Below, in pieces: positions 1 through 12,685 of a DNA stretch of 64,000 nucleotides; position 1 is the first letter of the stretch; the number at the start of each line of letters is the position of its first letter. The notes beneath the pieces were generated by a model. It had not been told where the DNA came from. It worked only from the letters and a program-made list of their open reading frames with translations, and searched no databases. The stretch spans positions 7,082,339 through 7,146,338 of the forward strand of contig CM049316.1 of NCBI GenBank assembly GCA_026874595.1, given 5' to 3'. Source of the DNA: Sipunculus nudus. Its lineage: Eukaryota > Annelida > Sipuncula > Golfingiida > Sipunculidae. Made by a program: the position numbers and the translations under genes.

Positions 1-470
1 GAAGACCCCTATCAATTTTGAGGTCACAAGGTCAAAGGTGAAGGTCACAGGAGCTATCTGTCCAAAAATTAGTTTCTGGATGATAATTCCTGCTTTTATT
101 GATGTATTGATTTCAAATTTGACTTATATATGTCCCATTGAAAAAGCAAGACCCGAATTGATTTCTGGGTTATGAGGTCAAAGGTCAAGGTCACAGGACA
201 CATCTTTAAAAAGATGTGGATGCATTTTCAGCCAAACATTTCATCTCAGATCTTTCATCTTGCACATATAGTTCACCTGCCAAGAGTGGAAGAACACTAT
301 CAATTTTGAGGTCACAAGGTCAAAGGTGAAGGTCACAGGAGCCATCTGTCCAAAAAAATTAGTTTCTGGATGATAATTCCTGCTTTATTGATGTATATAT
401 TTCAAACTTGACTTGCATATGTCCCATTAGAAAAAACAAGACCCAAATTGATTTTGGGGTCATGAGTTCA
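1..470. repeat. 288-bp-period tandem repeat with AGGTCA half-sites
   Basis: The block starting at base 1 recurs at about base 289 with high identity (shared ATCAATTTTGAGGTCACAAG, then the stretch around the words GTTTCTGGATGATAATTCC). The second copy is cut at about 470. Each copy contains a cluster of AGGTCA/AGGTGA hexamers in the same orientation (21-47, 175-193, 309-335). No coding potential. Such AGGTCA-rich repeats are common in marine invertebrate genomes to my knowledge; whether they bind nuclear receptors is not shown by the sequence. Confidence 0.8.
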
Positions 471-587
471 AAGGTGTGTGTGTGTGTGGGGGGGGCTGTT
501 GTTAGATCCCCCTGAGTGCAAAACCATCCATCACAAACACTTCTTTTTAGCTCAGCTGACTATAAGTCATCTGAGCTATAGTCGTGG

Positions 588-642
588 TCCATTGTCCGTC
601 GTCCGTCCGTCTGTCCGTCCGTCCGTCCGTCCGTCCGTCCGT
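588..642. repeat. (GTCC)n microsatellite
   Basis: A nearly pure GTCC/GTCT run just inside the left end of the dispersed element at 549. The same position in the copy at 44204 carries a shorter GTCT run, so the tract is part of the element family rather than an independent microsatellite. Confidence 0.9.
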
Positions 643-703
643 AGATGTGGCACGTTTTGAAACCGTAAGACCTAGGAATCCAAAATTCAGCATAATGTTA
701 GAT

Positions 704-1760
704 GTCCCCAAGATCTCCTACCAAGCCGAAAACTGGGTCTTTGCGACTTCGTTCCTTTGAGAAATTAAGGAAAAACCTCAATTTTTTATTAAAATCCTAT
801 TTTCACACTTCATGACTGCCTAATATCAAAACCACTCATCTGTTTTTCCTCATATTTACCATAAATAATCCTCTATATGGTTCCTATGTACATGCCAGAA
901 ATCGGGTCTGTATTATATAATTTAAAAAAGTTATGGGCCCAAACATAATGCATTTTGTAAATAATCAGGAAAAAAATTTGATCACTTAACACAAAACTTG
1001 TTAAAGCTAAGCACTTTTTTCCAGTAATATAACTTTTATTAATCAAAATTAAATTGTATACCCAAAATTTGATCAAAATCTTTTAAATTTTTTGAAATAT
1101 TAGCATAAATAAAAAATTGGTACCTTAAACTTTGCCCAACTTTGACCATGGCACGTTTTTTTCCTGTAACTGCTGTGGATTTAATTTTCAAAGCATGTTT
1201 TTGTTAGCATTTCAACTGTTAACATTTAAAATTTGAAACCAGTTGATCAAAAACTGTAGATTTTATTCAAGTTTTCAAGCACCATGTCACATTGTTTACA
1301 TCAACCTAGTGTTATGCAGTTTGCTAGAGTTCAGCTCCCGAGCTTCAGCTCTAAGTTCCTTTGATTAGGCATACAGTAAGATGTCTCCAAAATCCCCTAC
1401 CATGCCAAGAATTTGGGCACCAGAACTTAATTCCTTCGAGATATTAATGAAAAACTTCATTTTTTCATTAAAAACCCTTTGTTACACTTCAGGACTGCCT
1501 AGTATCAAAACCACTGATCTGACTTTGATCATATATAATATACATATTTTTCTATACATTCGCTATGCACATGCCAGAAATGATGTCAATATTGCGTAAT
1601 TGTTTTAAGTTATGTGCCCAAACAAAATTGACTTTGTAAAAAATCAGGAAAAATATTTACTCAGGTTTCATGAAAATTATTGAAGCTAGAGAATTTTTTT
1701 TTAAGTATATAACTTTGTTTAATTAAGATTCAATTGTATACCCAAAATTAGATCTGTATT
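704..1760. repeat. Internal direct duplication, about 676-bp period
   Basis: The block from AGATGTCCCCAAGATC (704) recurs from AGATGTCTCCAAAATC (1380). Shared landmarks in the same order are GACTGCCTA-TATCAAAACCACT, the word ACATGCCAGAAAT, TATG-GCCCAAACA and AATCAGGAAAAA. A third fragment of the same block (GTGCCAGAAATTATGTCAAT) is at about 4606. This shows that the 0.5-5.1 kb element grew by internal duplication. Confidence 0.75.
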
Positions 1761-2093
1761 TTGTAAATTTTATAAGTTATTAGCATAAACATGAAATTTT
1801 ATCCAACTTTGACCATGGCACATTTTTCCCTGTGAGTACTGTTGATTTAATTTTCTCAGAATGTAAACATAAGTATTTAATGTGTTTATATCTGAAATTT
1901 GAAACTAAAAGGTTGAAAATTAGGCTAGTTATTGAATTTTATCTTTAGGGTCTATTGTAGTCACTTGCTTTGTTCCAGATGCAGGTAGGCCACTCCAGGT
2001 CACTGGAAGTCAGCTATGCCAGGGTTCCTGATTTGTTTCAGTCACTGGGGGAGATCCCCTGCTGTGACAGGTGTACAATTGTTCTCATATCAC

Positions 2094-4520
2094 ACCCCCT
2101 CCCCCCCCCCCCCCCCCCATGAATATATAAATATACATTTGTATGCATGATGTGGTGTTACATGACAAGATTGAGATTTATGATGATGCAATTAAGAATT
2201 ATGAATCAACGTTTATATTCAGAAATATATGTTATATTGGAAATGTATACAAATTAAACTTAAAATAAAAAAATGAGGATCTAATACAAACATGTGTTCA
2301 TTATTTTCGAGCCTCAGCAGAATTGGAGATCAGGCTTTGTTTGCCCTGAATGTTTATGCAAAAGTGTTGTTAATCTCATCTCTTCCCCCCCCCCCCCCCC
2401 CCCGGCTGTCATTGATCCTTAGCACCTCACTGTCACCTGTGCACTGGGACATTAGTTATTATTGCAAATGTGTACAATTTTTTCAATTTGAAAAATAATT
2501 GGATTAGAAAAAATTAAGATCTAATATTGAAACATATTTTTGCCCCAGGAGAATGGAACAAAGTTATCAGCTCTTGTTCCATAAAGTTATCAGCTCTTGT
2601 CTGTCCATCATCTCTCAATTATCATTAAATAAATATACTAATTATGAAATTTTTCCTTTAAGCACTGTTGAAATAACTTTCATATGCTGTATATGTATGG
2701 ATTTAAGCCATTAAAGTCTGAAATTTGAAAGCAACTTATGTATTCAGATGTGTAATATTGCAGATGAAAAATATTAAAATATTTAAAATATTAAAATATA
2801 TTATCAGCTTTGTCTAACAGTCTGTCTGTCCTTTTTTAAATATTATGTAATTGTGAATGGACTATTTAATCCTGTAAGTATTGTTGAATTAAGTTGAAAT
2901 CCTATATGTATATACACTATGTTAATACAGAGATGTTGTAACTCCCATCATTCCAGCCCTCCCCCCCCCCCCCCCCAACCACAACCACCAGGTTCTTGCA
3001 TCTGGGGACTGGAGACATCAGTTATATTTCAACTGTATACATTTTATAAAATAAAAATACATATATTTAATAATATATATTATGTAAAATAGATCCAATT
3101 GAGCAAATGTGTAAACTACTGAACTGTTAACAAACTATCAAAAAGCCAGCCAATGATCATGGTAATAATATACATCTTATGTTCACAAACTGCTCACATG
3201 CTTCAATTTTGACATTAGAGAATGCATGGTTTGGTCACAAAATATTATTTGCAACAATTTCTCACTCATCAATACAAACCAATCATGTCAACCAGCCATG
3301 GCATATATTACCTTTTCATCTTAGACTTGATCTCCATTATTATTTTAGATTTTTACCTTCAAGGCCAACTTCATATTTATAGCTCCATGTCTTGAATGTT
3401 TACATCAAGTCATTGGTTAACAGTGTTCCAGGCTGTTACATAACACCTTCACTCCTTGCCTACTGCTTTTGTGAGTGTCTGGGTCAGGCTGGGTCAGGCA
3501 GTAATTACCAGAGAGCCTTTCTCCTCTCTCTCTTTCCCTTTCTCTTTCTAGCTCTCTTTCTCTCTCTCTCTCTTTCTCTCTCTCTCACCCCTATGCCTCC
3601 CTTCCTCCCTCCACCCCATTATGTTGACAGGTACTGTAAACCTAATTTATTAGATATATATGTTGATGCAATTAAGAAATGTGAATCAACTGAAATATTC
3701 ACATATATATGTTATACTCTAAATGTATAGTTACATTTTCAAACCTGGAAAAAATGATGTTATAAAAAAGGGAATTTATGTAAAAATTGTTCATAATTTC
3801 CTGGCTCAGAAGAATGGGAATTAAAATTATTTGCTTTGTTTCTCTAGCTTTCTTGCCTGTTTTAAATATTTAATAATTATGAATAATCTTTTTTTTCCTG
3901 TAAGCTCTGATTAATTAAATTTCATATCCTGTACGTATATGCAAGGTTATTGTAACTCCCACCATCCCCTTCCCCCACCCCACTAAGTCCTTGCTCCTTC
4001 GCACTGTCAACAATAGTGCTATTGCTATAGCATAAAATTTAATAATTTGAAGAAAATATATACAGAGAGACAGAGGCGTTGTAACTCCCATCGTAACCCC
4101 CCCCCCCCCCCTCCATCAAGTCCTTCCGCCTGTGGAGTGGGGATTTTATAGCAACTGTATCCATATCATAAAATAGAAAAAACAGTTTAATTAAAGTTTA
4201 AATTAAAAAAATTGGATCTCATTAGACAAATGTGTAAAATGTTGAACTGTCAACAGCCTGTCAAAAAGGTATCCAATGAAAACGCAAGGTCAGATCTTAA
4301 AATATTATTTGCAACAATTTCTTCAATCATATCAACCAACCATAGCCTAGATTACCTCTTTCTCTCAGACTTTATCTACATTTCATAATATTTTAGATTT
4401 TAACCTTCCAGGTGTTTAAGTACTGTTGAATGCTCCCTCCCTCTCTCTCTATCTCCTTTTCTCTCTACATCCAACCCTCCTTGCTGCCCACACTGTTTCC
4501 TTCTCCGAACCCCATCCCAA
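2094..4520. repeat. Degenerate duplicated block with recurrent poly-C tracts
   Basis: C-runs at about 2094-2119, 2385-2403, 2959-2977 and 4098-4111 sit in related contexts (AACTCCCATC before the run; GATGCAATTAAGAA with GAATCAAC near 2185 and 3665; CAAATGTGTAAA near 3103 and 4228). These indicate two or three diverged copies with periods of about 1.1-1.5 kb. No gene is visible here. Confidence 0.6.
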
Positions 4521-5114
4521 TGTCAGCCTCAGTAAACGAGAACAAGTTGAATCAGATATATTCATATTTTTATATATTGTATAACTGTTTGTTACCTATA
4601 TACGTGCCAGAAATTATGTCAATATTGTGTAATATGTAGATGTGGTGGGCATCAATATAATATATAATGTACCTTGTCAAGACCTAAGAGATATCATGTC
4701 ATACAGTCACAATTCATAAATCCACTCTTCAGCATAGTTAATAATAACATTATATATGTCAAATTGAAATCTTGCAGACTTCCATACACTATAGATCCTT
4801 TAACAAATAGCTTTATCATCATTCTACCACTGCTTAGTGTACTGTCATTGCATTCATATTTGCTCAAATATATTGCTATTTTCAACAGCTCCCAAATAAA
4901 TAAAAAATAAACCACTATATTTACTCCATCTTAATCCATCAGTCAGGTAATTTCATACATGATTTACTCACATATTACATTATATTCCTTTATAATAGCC
5001 TAATAGGTCCATGATATTCATAAGGTTTGTCGACTTAATATAGTATCACAATGGTGATACATTTATAGTTCAATCATGATCAGCTGAGCGCCGTGACCCA
5101 TAGGTCCCTTGTTT

Positions 5115-5797
5115 CTTTCTTTATCTTCTTCTTTATCCTGGCTCGCCTTTGTGTTAGCCTTCACAGCCCGACTCAGTAGGAAATCTGATAATTGGGCTGA
5201 TAAGCCTACTCGAGTCGTGATACTAGTAATATCGAGGAATGTATCGCAGTTGTCTTGTATCAGGTTGCATTCATATCGTAGTAAACGGTCCATAATCTCA
5301 ATATTATGCTAAGAAAGATGAATTTACACAATAGTATACATGTCAGCTCACAACCCAAACTGAAACAATGTCTCCATGGACACGGGCATTTCCTGTATCG
5401 CCTGCAAGCTGCCTGCATCCTGTAACCCGTGCGAGCCTTGCTTGTGTAAATGCGGTCATAAATTCAGCTAACATGCCAGGTAGTTTACCTATGTGCTGGG
5501 TTGCAACAGAACTTTTCTCACTCATGTTTGGTATTATTAGAAAGTACACAAAAAATGCAAATGATTGGTTTGGTTTATGTTGATTGACAGTGTACCTGTA
5601 GGCCATGAAGAATCAGAAATGACGAAAATATTTGCATCTTCATGAGGCCTTATAATGCATTCCTCAGACTTGATGTAATGACACTCTGGCTCCAGTTATC
5701 TGGTCGTAATGCCAGAGGGTCGATATGACACTAGCTTTTGTGTGGGAACCAAAAAAATAGCTGACTGGCCAAACTGAATTCTGGATATAGTCACAGG
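5115..5797. other. Unannotated stretch
   Basis: I see no gene, RNA or clear repeat here. Short open frames exist on both strands but have no recognisable motif and no splice-linked partners. Confidence 0.5.
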
Positions 5798-7400
5798 TGG
5801 TAGCCATATATACAAGGGATCAGAATGCATTGTGTGTTCAGTTGTAGCCACACGTACCTTGGTTCAGAATGTATTATCTGTTCAGTGGTAGCCACACAGG
5901 CCTTGGTTCAGAATGTATTGTGTGTTCAATGGTAGCCACACAGATGTTGGATCAGAGTGTATTGTGTGTTCAGTGGTAGCCACGTAGACCTTGGTTCAGG
6001 GTGTATTGTGTGTTCAGTTGTAACCACACATACCTTGGTTCAGAATGTATTGTGTGTTCAGTGGTAGCCACACGTACCTTGGTTCAGAATGTATTATCTG
6101 TTCAGTGGTAGCCACACAGGCCTTGGTTCAGAATGTATTGTGTGTTCAATGGTAGCCACACAGATGTTGGATCAGAGTGTATTGTGTGTTCAGTGGTAGC
6201 CACATAGACCTTGGTTCAGGGTGTATTGTGTGTTCAGTTGTAGCCACACAGACCTTGGTTCAGAATGAATTGTGTGTTCAGTTGTAGCAGACAGATCTTG
6301 GTTCAGAATTTATTGTGTGTTCAGTGGTAGTCACACAGACATTGGTTCAGAGTGTATTGTGTGTTCAGTGGTAGCCACATAGACCTTGGTTCAGGGTGTA
6401 CTGTGTGTTCAGTGTTAGCCACACAGACCTTGGTTCAGAGTGTGTTGTGTGTTCAGTGGTAAGCACATGGACCTTGGTTCAGAGTGTATTGTTGACTCAC
6501 AGACCTTGGTTCAGAGTGTATTGTGTTCAGTGGTAGCCCCATAGACCTTGGTTCAGAGTGTGCTGTGTGTTCAGTTGTAGCCACATAGACCTTGGTTCAG
6601 AGTGTATTTTGTGTTCAGTGGTTGGCACACAGACCTTGGTTCAGTTTGTATTGTATGTTCAGTTGTTGGCACACAGACCTTGGTTCGGAGTGTATTGTGT
6701 GTTCAATGGTAGCCACACAGATGTTGGTTCAGAGTGTATTGTGTGTTCAGTGGTAGCCACATAGACCTTGTTTCAGAGTATAGTGTGTTCAGTGGTAGCC
6801 ACATAGACCTTGGTTCAGAGTGTATTGTGTGTTCAGTTGTAACCACACATACCTTGGTTCAAAGTGTATTGTGTGTTCAGTGGTAGCCACATAGACCTTG
6901 GTTCAGAGTGTATTGTGTGTTCAGTTGTAACCACACATACCTTGGTTCAGAATGTATTGTGTGTTCAGTGGTAGCCACATAGACCTTGGTTCAGAGTGTA
7001 TTTTGTGTTCAGTGGTAGCCACATAGACCTTGGTTCAGAGTGTATTGTGTGTTCATATATAGCCACATAGACCTTGGTTTCGAGTGTATTGTGTGTTCAT
7101 TTATAGCCACATAGACCTTAGTTCAGATTGTATTGTGTGTTCAGTGGTAGCCACACATAGACCTTGGTTCTGAGTGTATTGTGTGTTCAGTTGTAGCCAC
7201 ACAGACCTTGGTTCAGAGTTTTTTATGTGTTCAGTGGTTGGCACACAGACCTTGGTTCAGAGTGTATTGTCTTCAGTTGTAGCCACACAGACCTTGGTTC
7301 AGTGTGTGTTGTGTGTTCAGTTATAGCCACACAGACCTTGGTTCAGAGTGTGTTGTGGTTCAGTGATAGCCACACAGACCAGGGGTCAGAGTATGTTAGG
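5798..7400. repeat. 44-bp minisatellite with 220-bp higher-order repeat
   Basis: About 36 head-to-tail copies of a 44-bp unit, typified by GTTCAGTGGTAGCCACATAG followed by ACCTTGGTTCAGAGTG and TATTGTGT. The variant pattern CACACGTACC...ATTATCTG at 5849 returns at 6069, exactly 220 bp (5 units) later, so part of the array spread as a five-unit block. Copies differ by substitutions and small deletions, more so at the edges. 44 is not a multiple of 3, so the array is not a coding repeat; apparent open frames across it are artefacts. Confidence 0.95.
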
Positions 7401-7900
7401 GGTAATTTGTTGCAATATATTAGATATTTCAAAAGTCATAAATATTTCCATTACCCCTATACCCCATTGTGCGATCACAGATTGCAAAATTTCATCACCG
7501 GAATAGTATATAAAAACATGCTGTCACAAAAATAACTCTTATTTTGGTAATTGCATTCACCCTAACAATTAAATGGAGAAGTGTTGTCAAAACCTTACAC
7601 CGACTGAAATTTTCTTGCCGATGGATTGAGTATGTCAGTCTGAAACCTCTCTTGTGTCCCAGACTTCTAAACTCTGACCGACCTAAATGCCATTTTGCTG
7701 ATTCGCACTAAATCATTTTCTTGCTATTTTTCCATTTGTGGAAGGAATCCTGCACGAGAACTCTCCTGTACTGACAAACTTCTACAGTCTGCTGGGACTA
7801 CTGCAGGTAATTTTTACCCTCCGATTTCCTGGATAGCAACTATAACCGTATTACAGTTTGGTATGCCCGTGCAGATTTCGAGATAAATGGCTATCAATCT
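7401..7900. other. Unannotated stretch
   Basis: No gene, RNA or repeat recognised between the 44-bp array and the microsatellite cluster. Confidence 0.4.
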
Positions 7901-7904
7901 GCTG

Positions 7905-8245
<341 letters not shown>

Positions 8246-9382
8246 AGCCTGGAAGAAAAATTGTCGCAACTGGATTAGAGAAGTCAGAGAAGATGAAAGT
8301 CCGCCTTTGGACATTAATATCAATTGACTGGAATGTATTCTTTAATGGATGAAAATGCCCTGTTTACTCTACTAGCAGAAGTCCTGAAGACTTTGCAGCT
8401 GACACATTTACGCCGTATATTCAAAAGAAAAGTATAGTGAAGCTGCCGTGACCCTTTTCAGCATAATCAGCTGGAAGTTCATAGGCCTGGAACACGTGAC
8501 GGCCTTGACGCAAGTCACAAAATACTCTTTCCCCCCCTGACCTCGTGAGGTTCCCGTTATTTCTGGTTACGCAGATGTGCAAAAGTATACTTTCACATAT
8601 GATCAGTATGCTTAAGTCAGAGATCTGTTAATTTTAATTGATACGAAATACAGTACTAGTATTATGGCTCCTGCTTTAATGGTACAAAGCAAAATGCAAT
8701 CATAAGTAGGCCTATTAGAATTCGTCTACGTCGTGTGACAAAGGGGGAGTAGAAACTATTTAAAAAAAATCATCTGTATCACCAGCGCCACCTGTACATC
8801 TGTAGACGATCAGTCCACATCCACTTTCATGAGATTAGGCATCGCGTGATTATAGATTGAAACTTCGGACTGGGCTGACCAATGTTCTTCTAACTCTCAC
8901 TCTTTCCACCATATTGACAACATTATAAGTCACTTCTTGATTTGGACAAAATAAATAAATTGCAGCACACATTCATAGCTTAACCCTGGAGAATATCCGC
9001 TTGGTAGATGATAAGGAATTGGAACCTGGCCTTTATGTCACCAAACAGGAACACGTCCTATTGTTGCATCCAGTCGAGACATAACCTCCGTCCACACATC
9101 ACTCAGTCTGGGTCCAAAACTTTTCCCAACATTTCCCTGGTGCGTAGTTTTCGGTCTATCCACAATCATTAGAGACGGTTGCCCAAGGTTCCCGAGTATA
9201 TAATATATAGTCAATTAATTGTTCCATAGTGTTTATGCTTCGTTTCAAGCATTTCCTAAATTCAGGTATCGAATATTTCACACCGCCTGGTTCACCTATA
9301 GGCCTCGTATCATCCAGTAGCAGGTGATCTAGGAACTATAAAGGATGTTACGGTTATAGGGAGTGACCAATCTAATCTTGCT

Positions 9383-9384
<2 letters not shown>
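8246..9384. other. Unannotated stretch
   Basis: Mixed-composition sequence with no recognisable gene, RNA or repeat structure. Confidence 0.4.

Positions 9385-9448
<64 letters not shown>
9385..9448. repeat. (AT)n-(GT)n microsatellite
   Basis: AT dinucleotides to about 9428 pass directly into GT dinucleotides to 9448. Confidence 0.95.
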
Positions 9449-9853
9449 AACTTCTTGTGGGTTGATGCCTATCGGACGGAATGACTATTGTTATACTCTT
9501 CATAACGTGCCACCCAAGTAAATACACACATGATTATAAAGTCACTGGTCATAATCCTCGGCAATTGAACAGATTGAATGTGCCAATATACTGTTGTTAT
9601 ATGGTCCATATTGTCAATTAATATTACTCGTTTTACCTAGCCAGTTCATCTTACCTTTATCATATTGCCTGTTTGATATTACAAGAGATCATTGGTGTTA
9701 GGAACTCAGCCAAATGTGAAGAAAGGGGTTCACTTTGATACTCGATTGAAACTAATCTTTATAAGAGGCCAAAAGCATTCTGCACGACGTCTCCCAAATC
9801 CTTGAACAAGGCGAATATCTCTCAGATGGATAAACATAAGTGTTCATATATCA

Positions 9854-10058
9854 GTGGCGGTTCCGGGGGGGGGGGGGTCCAGGGTGTCCGGGACCCCCCC
9901 CCCCCCCCCCAGTTTGCACAACAACCTTTTTCTAGGGCTTCACATAAATTATTGCGACCTGAACCCTCTTCTTCCCGGACCAGACGACTTTCTTGGAGTT
10001 TTATGTAAGTTTTCCTGGGTTCGATCCTCCCCTTTCCAAAATCCTGGAACCGCCCCTT
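9854..10058. mobile_element. Short MITE with GGCGGTTCC terminal inverted repeats
   Basis: The left end GTGGCGGTTCCGGG (9854) matches the reverse complement of the right end, CCTGGAACCGCCCC (about 10043-10056), at 12 of 14 positions. The interior of about 200 bp carries a G-run and a C-run that can pair with each other and has no coding capacity. This is the structure of a miniature inverted-repeat transposable element. A target-site duplication is not clear. Confidence 0.65.
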
Positions 10059-10513
10059 TTTATACTGTTATTTAGGTCACATGTGATAATCTTTGTCATC
10101 CGGATTGACACTGCCAAATGAAATTTCACTCTTAAAATTTGATATTTTTTTCAGAAAAGTCTGAATTTCAGTAATTTTCTCTAAATCTGCGACAGCTTTG
10201 TCAACTTAAATGTATATATAGTTGCAGACGAATTTCACAATCGTCACTTAATTGTCCACATTGAGTAAAAGACATTTGGCAATAGCTCTTATACATAAGG
10301 CTTATTATATATCTATTTCAGTTGCGAATCTTGTCATCATATTGCTTTGGTTAAAGCGCATAAAAAGTTAACATCGGTATGTATTTATGCTTTCCCGTTT
10401 CTCGAATCCATCCCTGCATGAATAAGGCTTTTCTGACTTAAATGCTAAACAATCATGTGGTCGCTCCACAGTTTAAAAATCAGTCTTAGCATATACATAG
10501 ATACATACATATA

Positions 10514-10516
<3 letters not shown>

Positions 10517-10559
<43 letters not shown>
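10517..10559. repeat. (AT)n microsatellite
   Basis: Uninterrupted AT dinucleotide tract. Confidence 0.95.
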
Positions 10560-10564
<5 letters not shown>

Positions 10565-10687
10565 AACTCTAAAAATACCTTATAGGGTAATATGATAAGA
10601 TGACAATATAAAATCATGCATTTATTTTATTAACATTATGAATTTTAAAACTGTCATATTTTTTGTGAGATGGATTTAACAGATTTA

Positions 10688-11970
10688 AAGGCGTGTGTCC
10701 ATGTGCGCGTATACACGTGTATGTGTATATGCGTATATATGCTTGAACTGGCAGACTTAATAATTTATTTGTAGAATGAATCGATTGATTCCACAAAACG
10801 ATGGTTAAGTGACGTCATTTTGCCCTGATTCTCTGAGTTCACGCATATACATGAACGCACATGCACATATATTCGCTTACGGATACATGCATGAAAACAC
10901 TCCAGTTACAAAATCATATATGAAGTTGGGTTTTCACGGGCATGCGAACGATTTGCGAAGGATGCGAATGACGAAAATGTGGCGAAGTCTTACATTCGTA
11001 TTTTAGGCACCGAAAGTTCGCCAAACATGCGCGGGGGTTCGGATGCGTCGTCAATTGTTTGCGGGAGTCGCATTTAGTTCGGCGGGAATTTCAATTTCTT
11101 GCGAAGGTTTCCAGCATCCTGGGTCGTGATTTGTTCGTGATTTGCTCTCGAAAATGTCTAAAAACCTTCGTCATATGCGCACGATCTACTCATGACGTGC
11201 ATGATGTTCGCAAAATCTTCGTGAAACCGTAAACAGATTCCGAGAGTTTGGGAGAATGTCTCGCGAAATTTATGCAGCGAAGTTCATCAAATCATTTCTC
11301 GACCTGATTGCTCGACCACGATCTGTTCGCGAATACTCTTGAGAATTAGGTGTCTTCGCCAGAGACGCTAACGCGAGCATTTCACGTTGGTCGCAAGATA
11401 ATCGCTTGACATACGAGTCTGTACGAATTTTGCATGGCGTTCGTTATTCGCTGCGTATTTAATACTTAAAGCTTCCTGTTCATACATGCATGGCCAGTCA
11501 GGACAGGTCTGCATGAGAGCCTGCTGGTCCATCTTCTGGTCATCACTGACCTCTTGGCATGAACTGATGCTGGCAATGCACCTCAATGCATTTCATGGCC
11601 ATGGCATTTGTATACTGTCCAAATGTCGGTTGGATCGCCAGTCGCAAGATTATTGTGCGACATTCGTACATATGTCGCAGGACGTTCGTTATTCTTGAAA
11701 TATACTAAAAAAATGTATTCATGTGTCGCGAAATGTCCGCACGAATGTTGCCCGAGATTCGTGCGACATTCGTGTTGTTCGTATTTTAGTCGCGCGTTCT
11801 TCGTATTTGTGGACTGCATGACAAGGCTACATACGATATTCGCACGTATGCTGTGAGAATTTCGCACAGACTGTGCAAGAAAGGTTTACGGCTCGATTGT
11901 CGGGACACACGTGACACCGTGAAAACCTTGCTTGAGCGATTTTTCACGCATGTACGTGGAAGCACACCTT
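10688..11970. mobile_element. TIR element with CGAA/TTCG-rich interior
   Basis: The left end AAGGCGTGTGTCCATGTGCG and the reverse complement of the right end, AAGGTGTGCTTCCACGTAC, are similar inverted ends. Inside, GGGTTTTCACGGGC (about 10928) is matched by CCGTGAAAACC near 11917 in inverse orientation, suggesting a second nested pair of ends. The interior is unusually rich in CpG words such as TTCGCG, GCGAA and CGACATTCGT compared with its AT-rich flanks. Parts recur at 15180-15418 in TPX2 intron 1. No transposase frame is visible, so this is non-autonomous. Confidence 0.55.
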
Positions 11971-12626
11971 AATAGATTACCGAACTTAATATTTTATTTT
12001 TATGTAAATAATAAAAATATGGACCTTATATATAGTGTGCAAAACGCCAGGAAAATGTCAGATAAGTAAAAGTTATAAGAAAATGACCTAGAAAATTGAA
12101 TAACAAATTTAACCGAAATCACCAACACTAGCAATTCAAGCGCCTGTGGCCGGTTAACGTCCGAATAGGTGAAATGAATGTGGACACTTCTCGAAACATG
12201 GGAGGTGGGCCTAAATAAGAATTTAAGGAAAAGAGACACTTTATTCTTTCACTCTCTAAATGTTGACCTATTTCAAATATTCTGAATACGCTCCAAAACA
12301 AGACCTTATTGTGATCTTTTTTCATCAGGCTTAGTATTTTTGTGCCCATATATGTGTGTGTGTGTGAGGGTGTGTTTGTGTGTGTGTGCAAAATGATGTT
12401 TCACATTGATTATAACTCTGTATTTGACGAAATGTACTGATAAAACTGTAAAGTAAGTAATAGCTGGAGCTACCTTATAGACATGTTCAAAGTATTACCC
12501 CGTGCACGTGTTCAAAGTAGGTTACGGGTGAAGAAAAGCTGCTCCCAAATAAAATTGAAAGTTAAATTGAAGTGTTGGGGAAGCGGAAATAACTTTCATC
12601 CTTCATGATTCAACATGAAACCCCCC

Positions 12627-12685
<59 letters not shown>

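Larger units (their letters stand above)
549..5114 (+). mobile_element. Composite degenerate repeat bounded by inverted CAGCTGA ends
   Basis: The left end reads AGCTCAGCTGAC at 549 and is followed by CATCTGAGCTATAGTCGTGG and a GTCC run. The right end reads TCAGCTGAGC at 5080 followed by GACCCATAGGTCCCTTGTTT. The same left and right end motifs flank or occur at 34472, 42596, 44204-45148, 45615-46168 and 37268, so this is a dispersed family. The interior is AT-rich, full of decayed internal duplications and C-runs, and has no transposase or reverse transcriptase reading frame. It could be one large element or several nested copies; I cannot separate these by eye. Confidence 0.55.

Noticed and set aside
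7227-7535. 102-aa open frame at the end of the 44-bp array
   Set aside because: The first half is translated minisatellite (TDLGS repeats), whose unit length is not a multiple of 3; the second half has no similarity I recognise.
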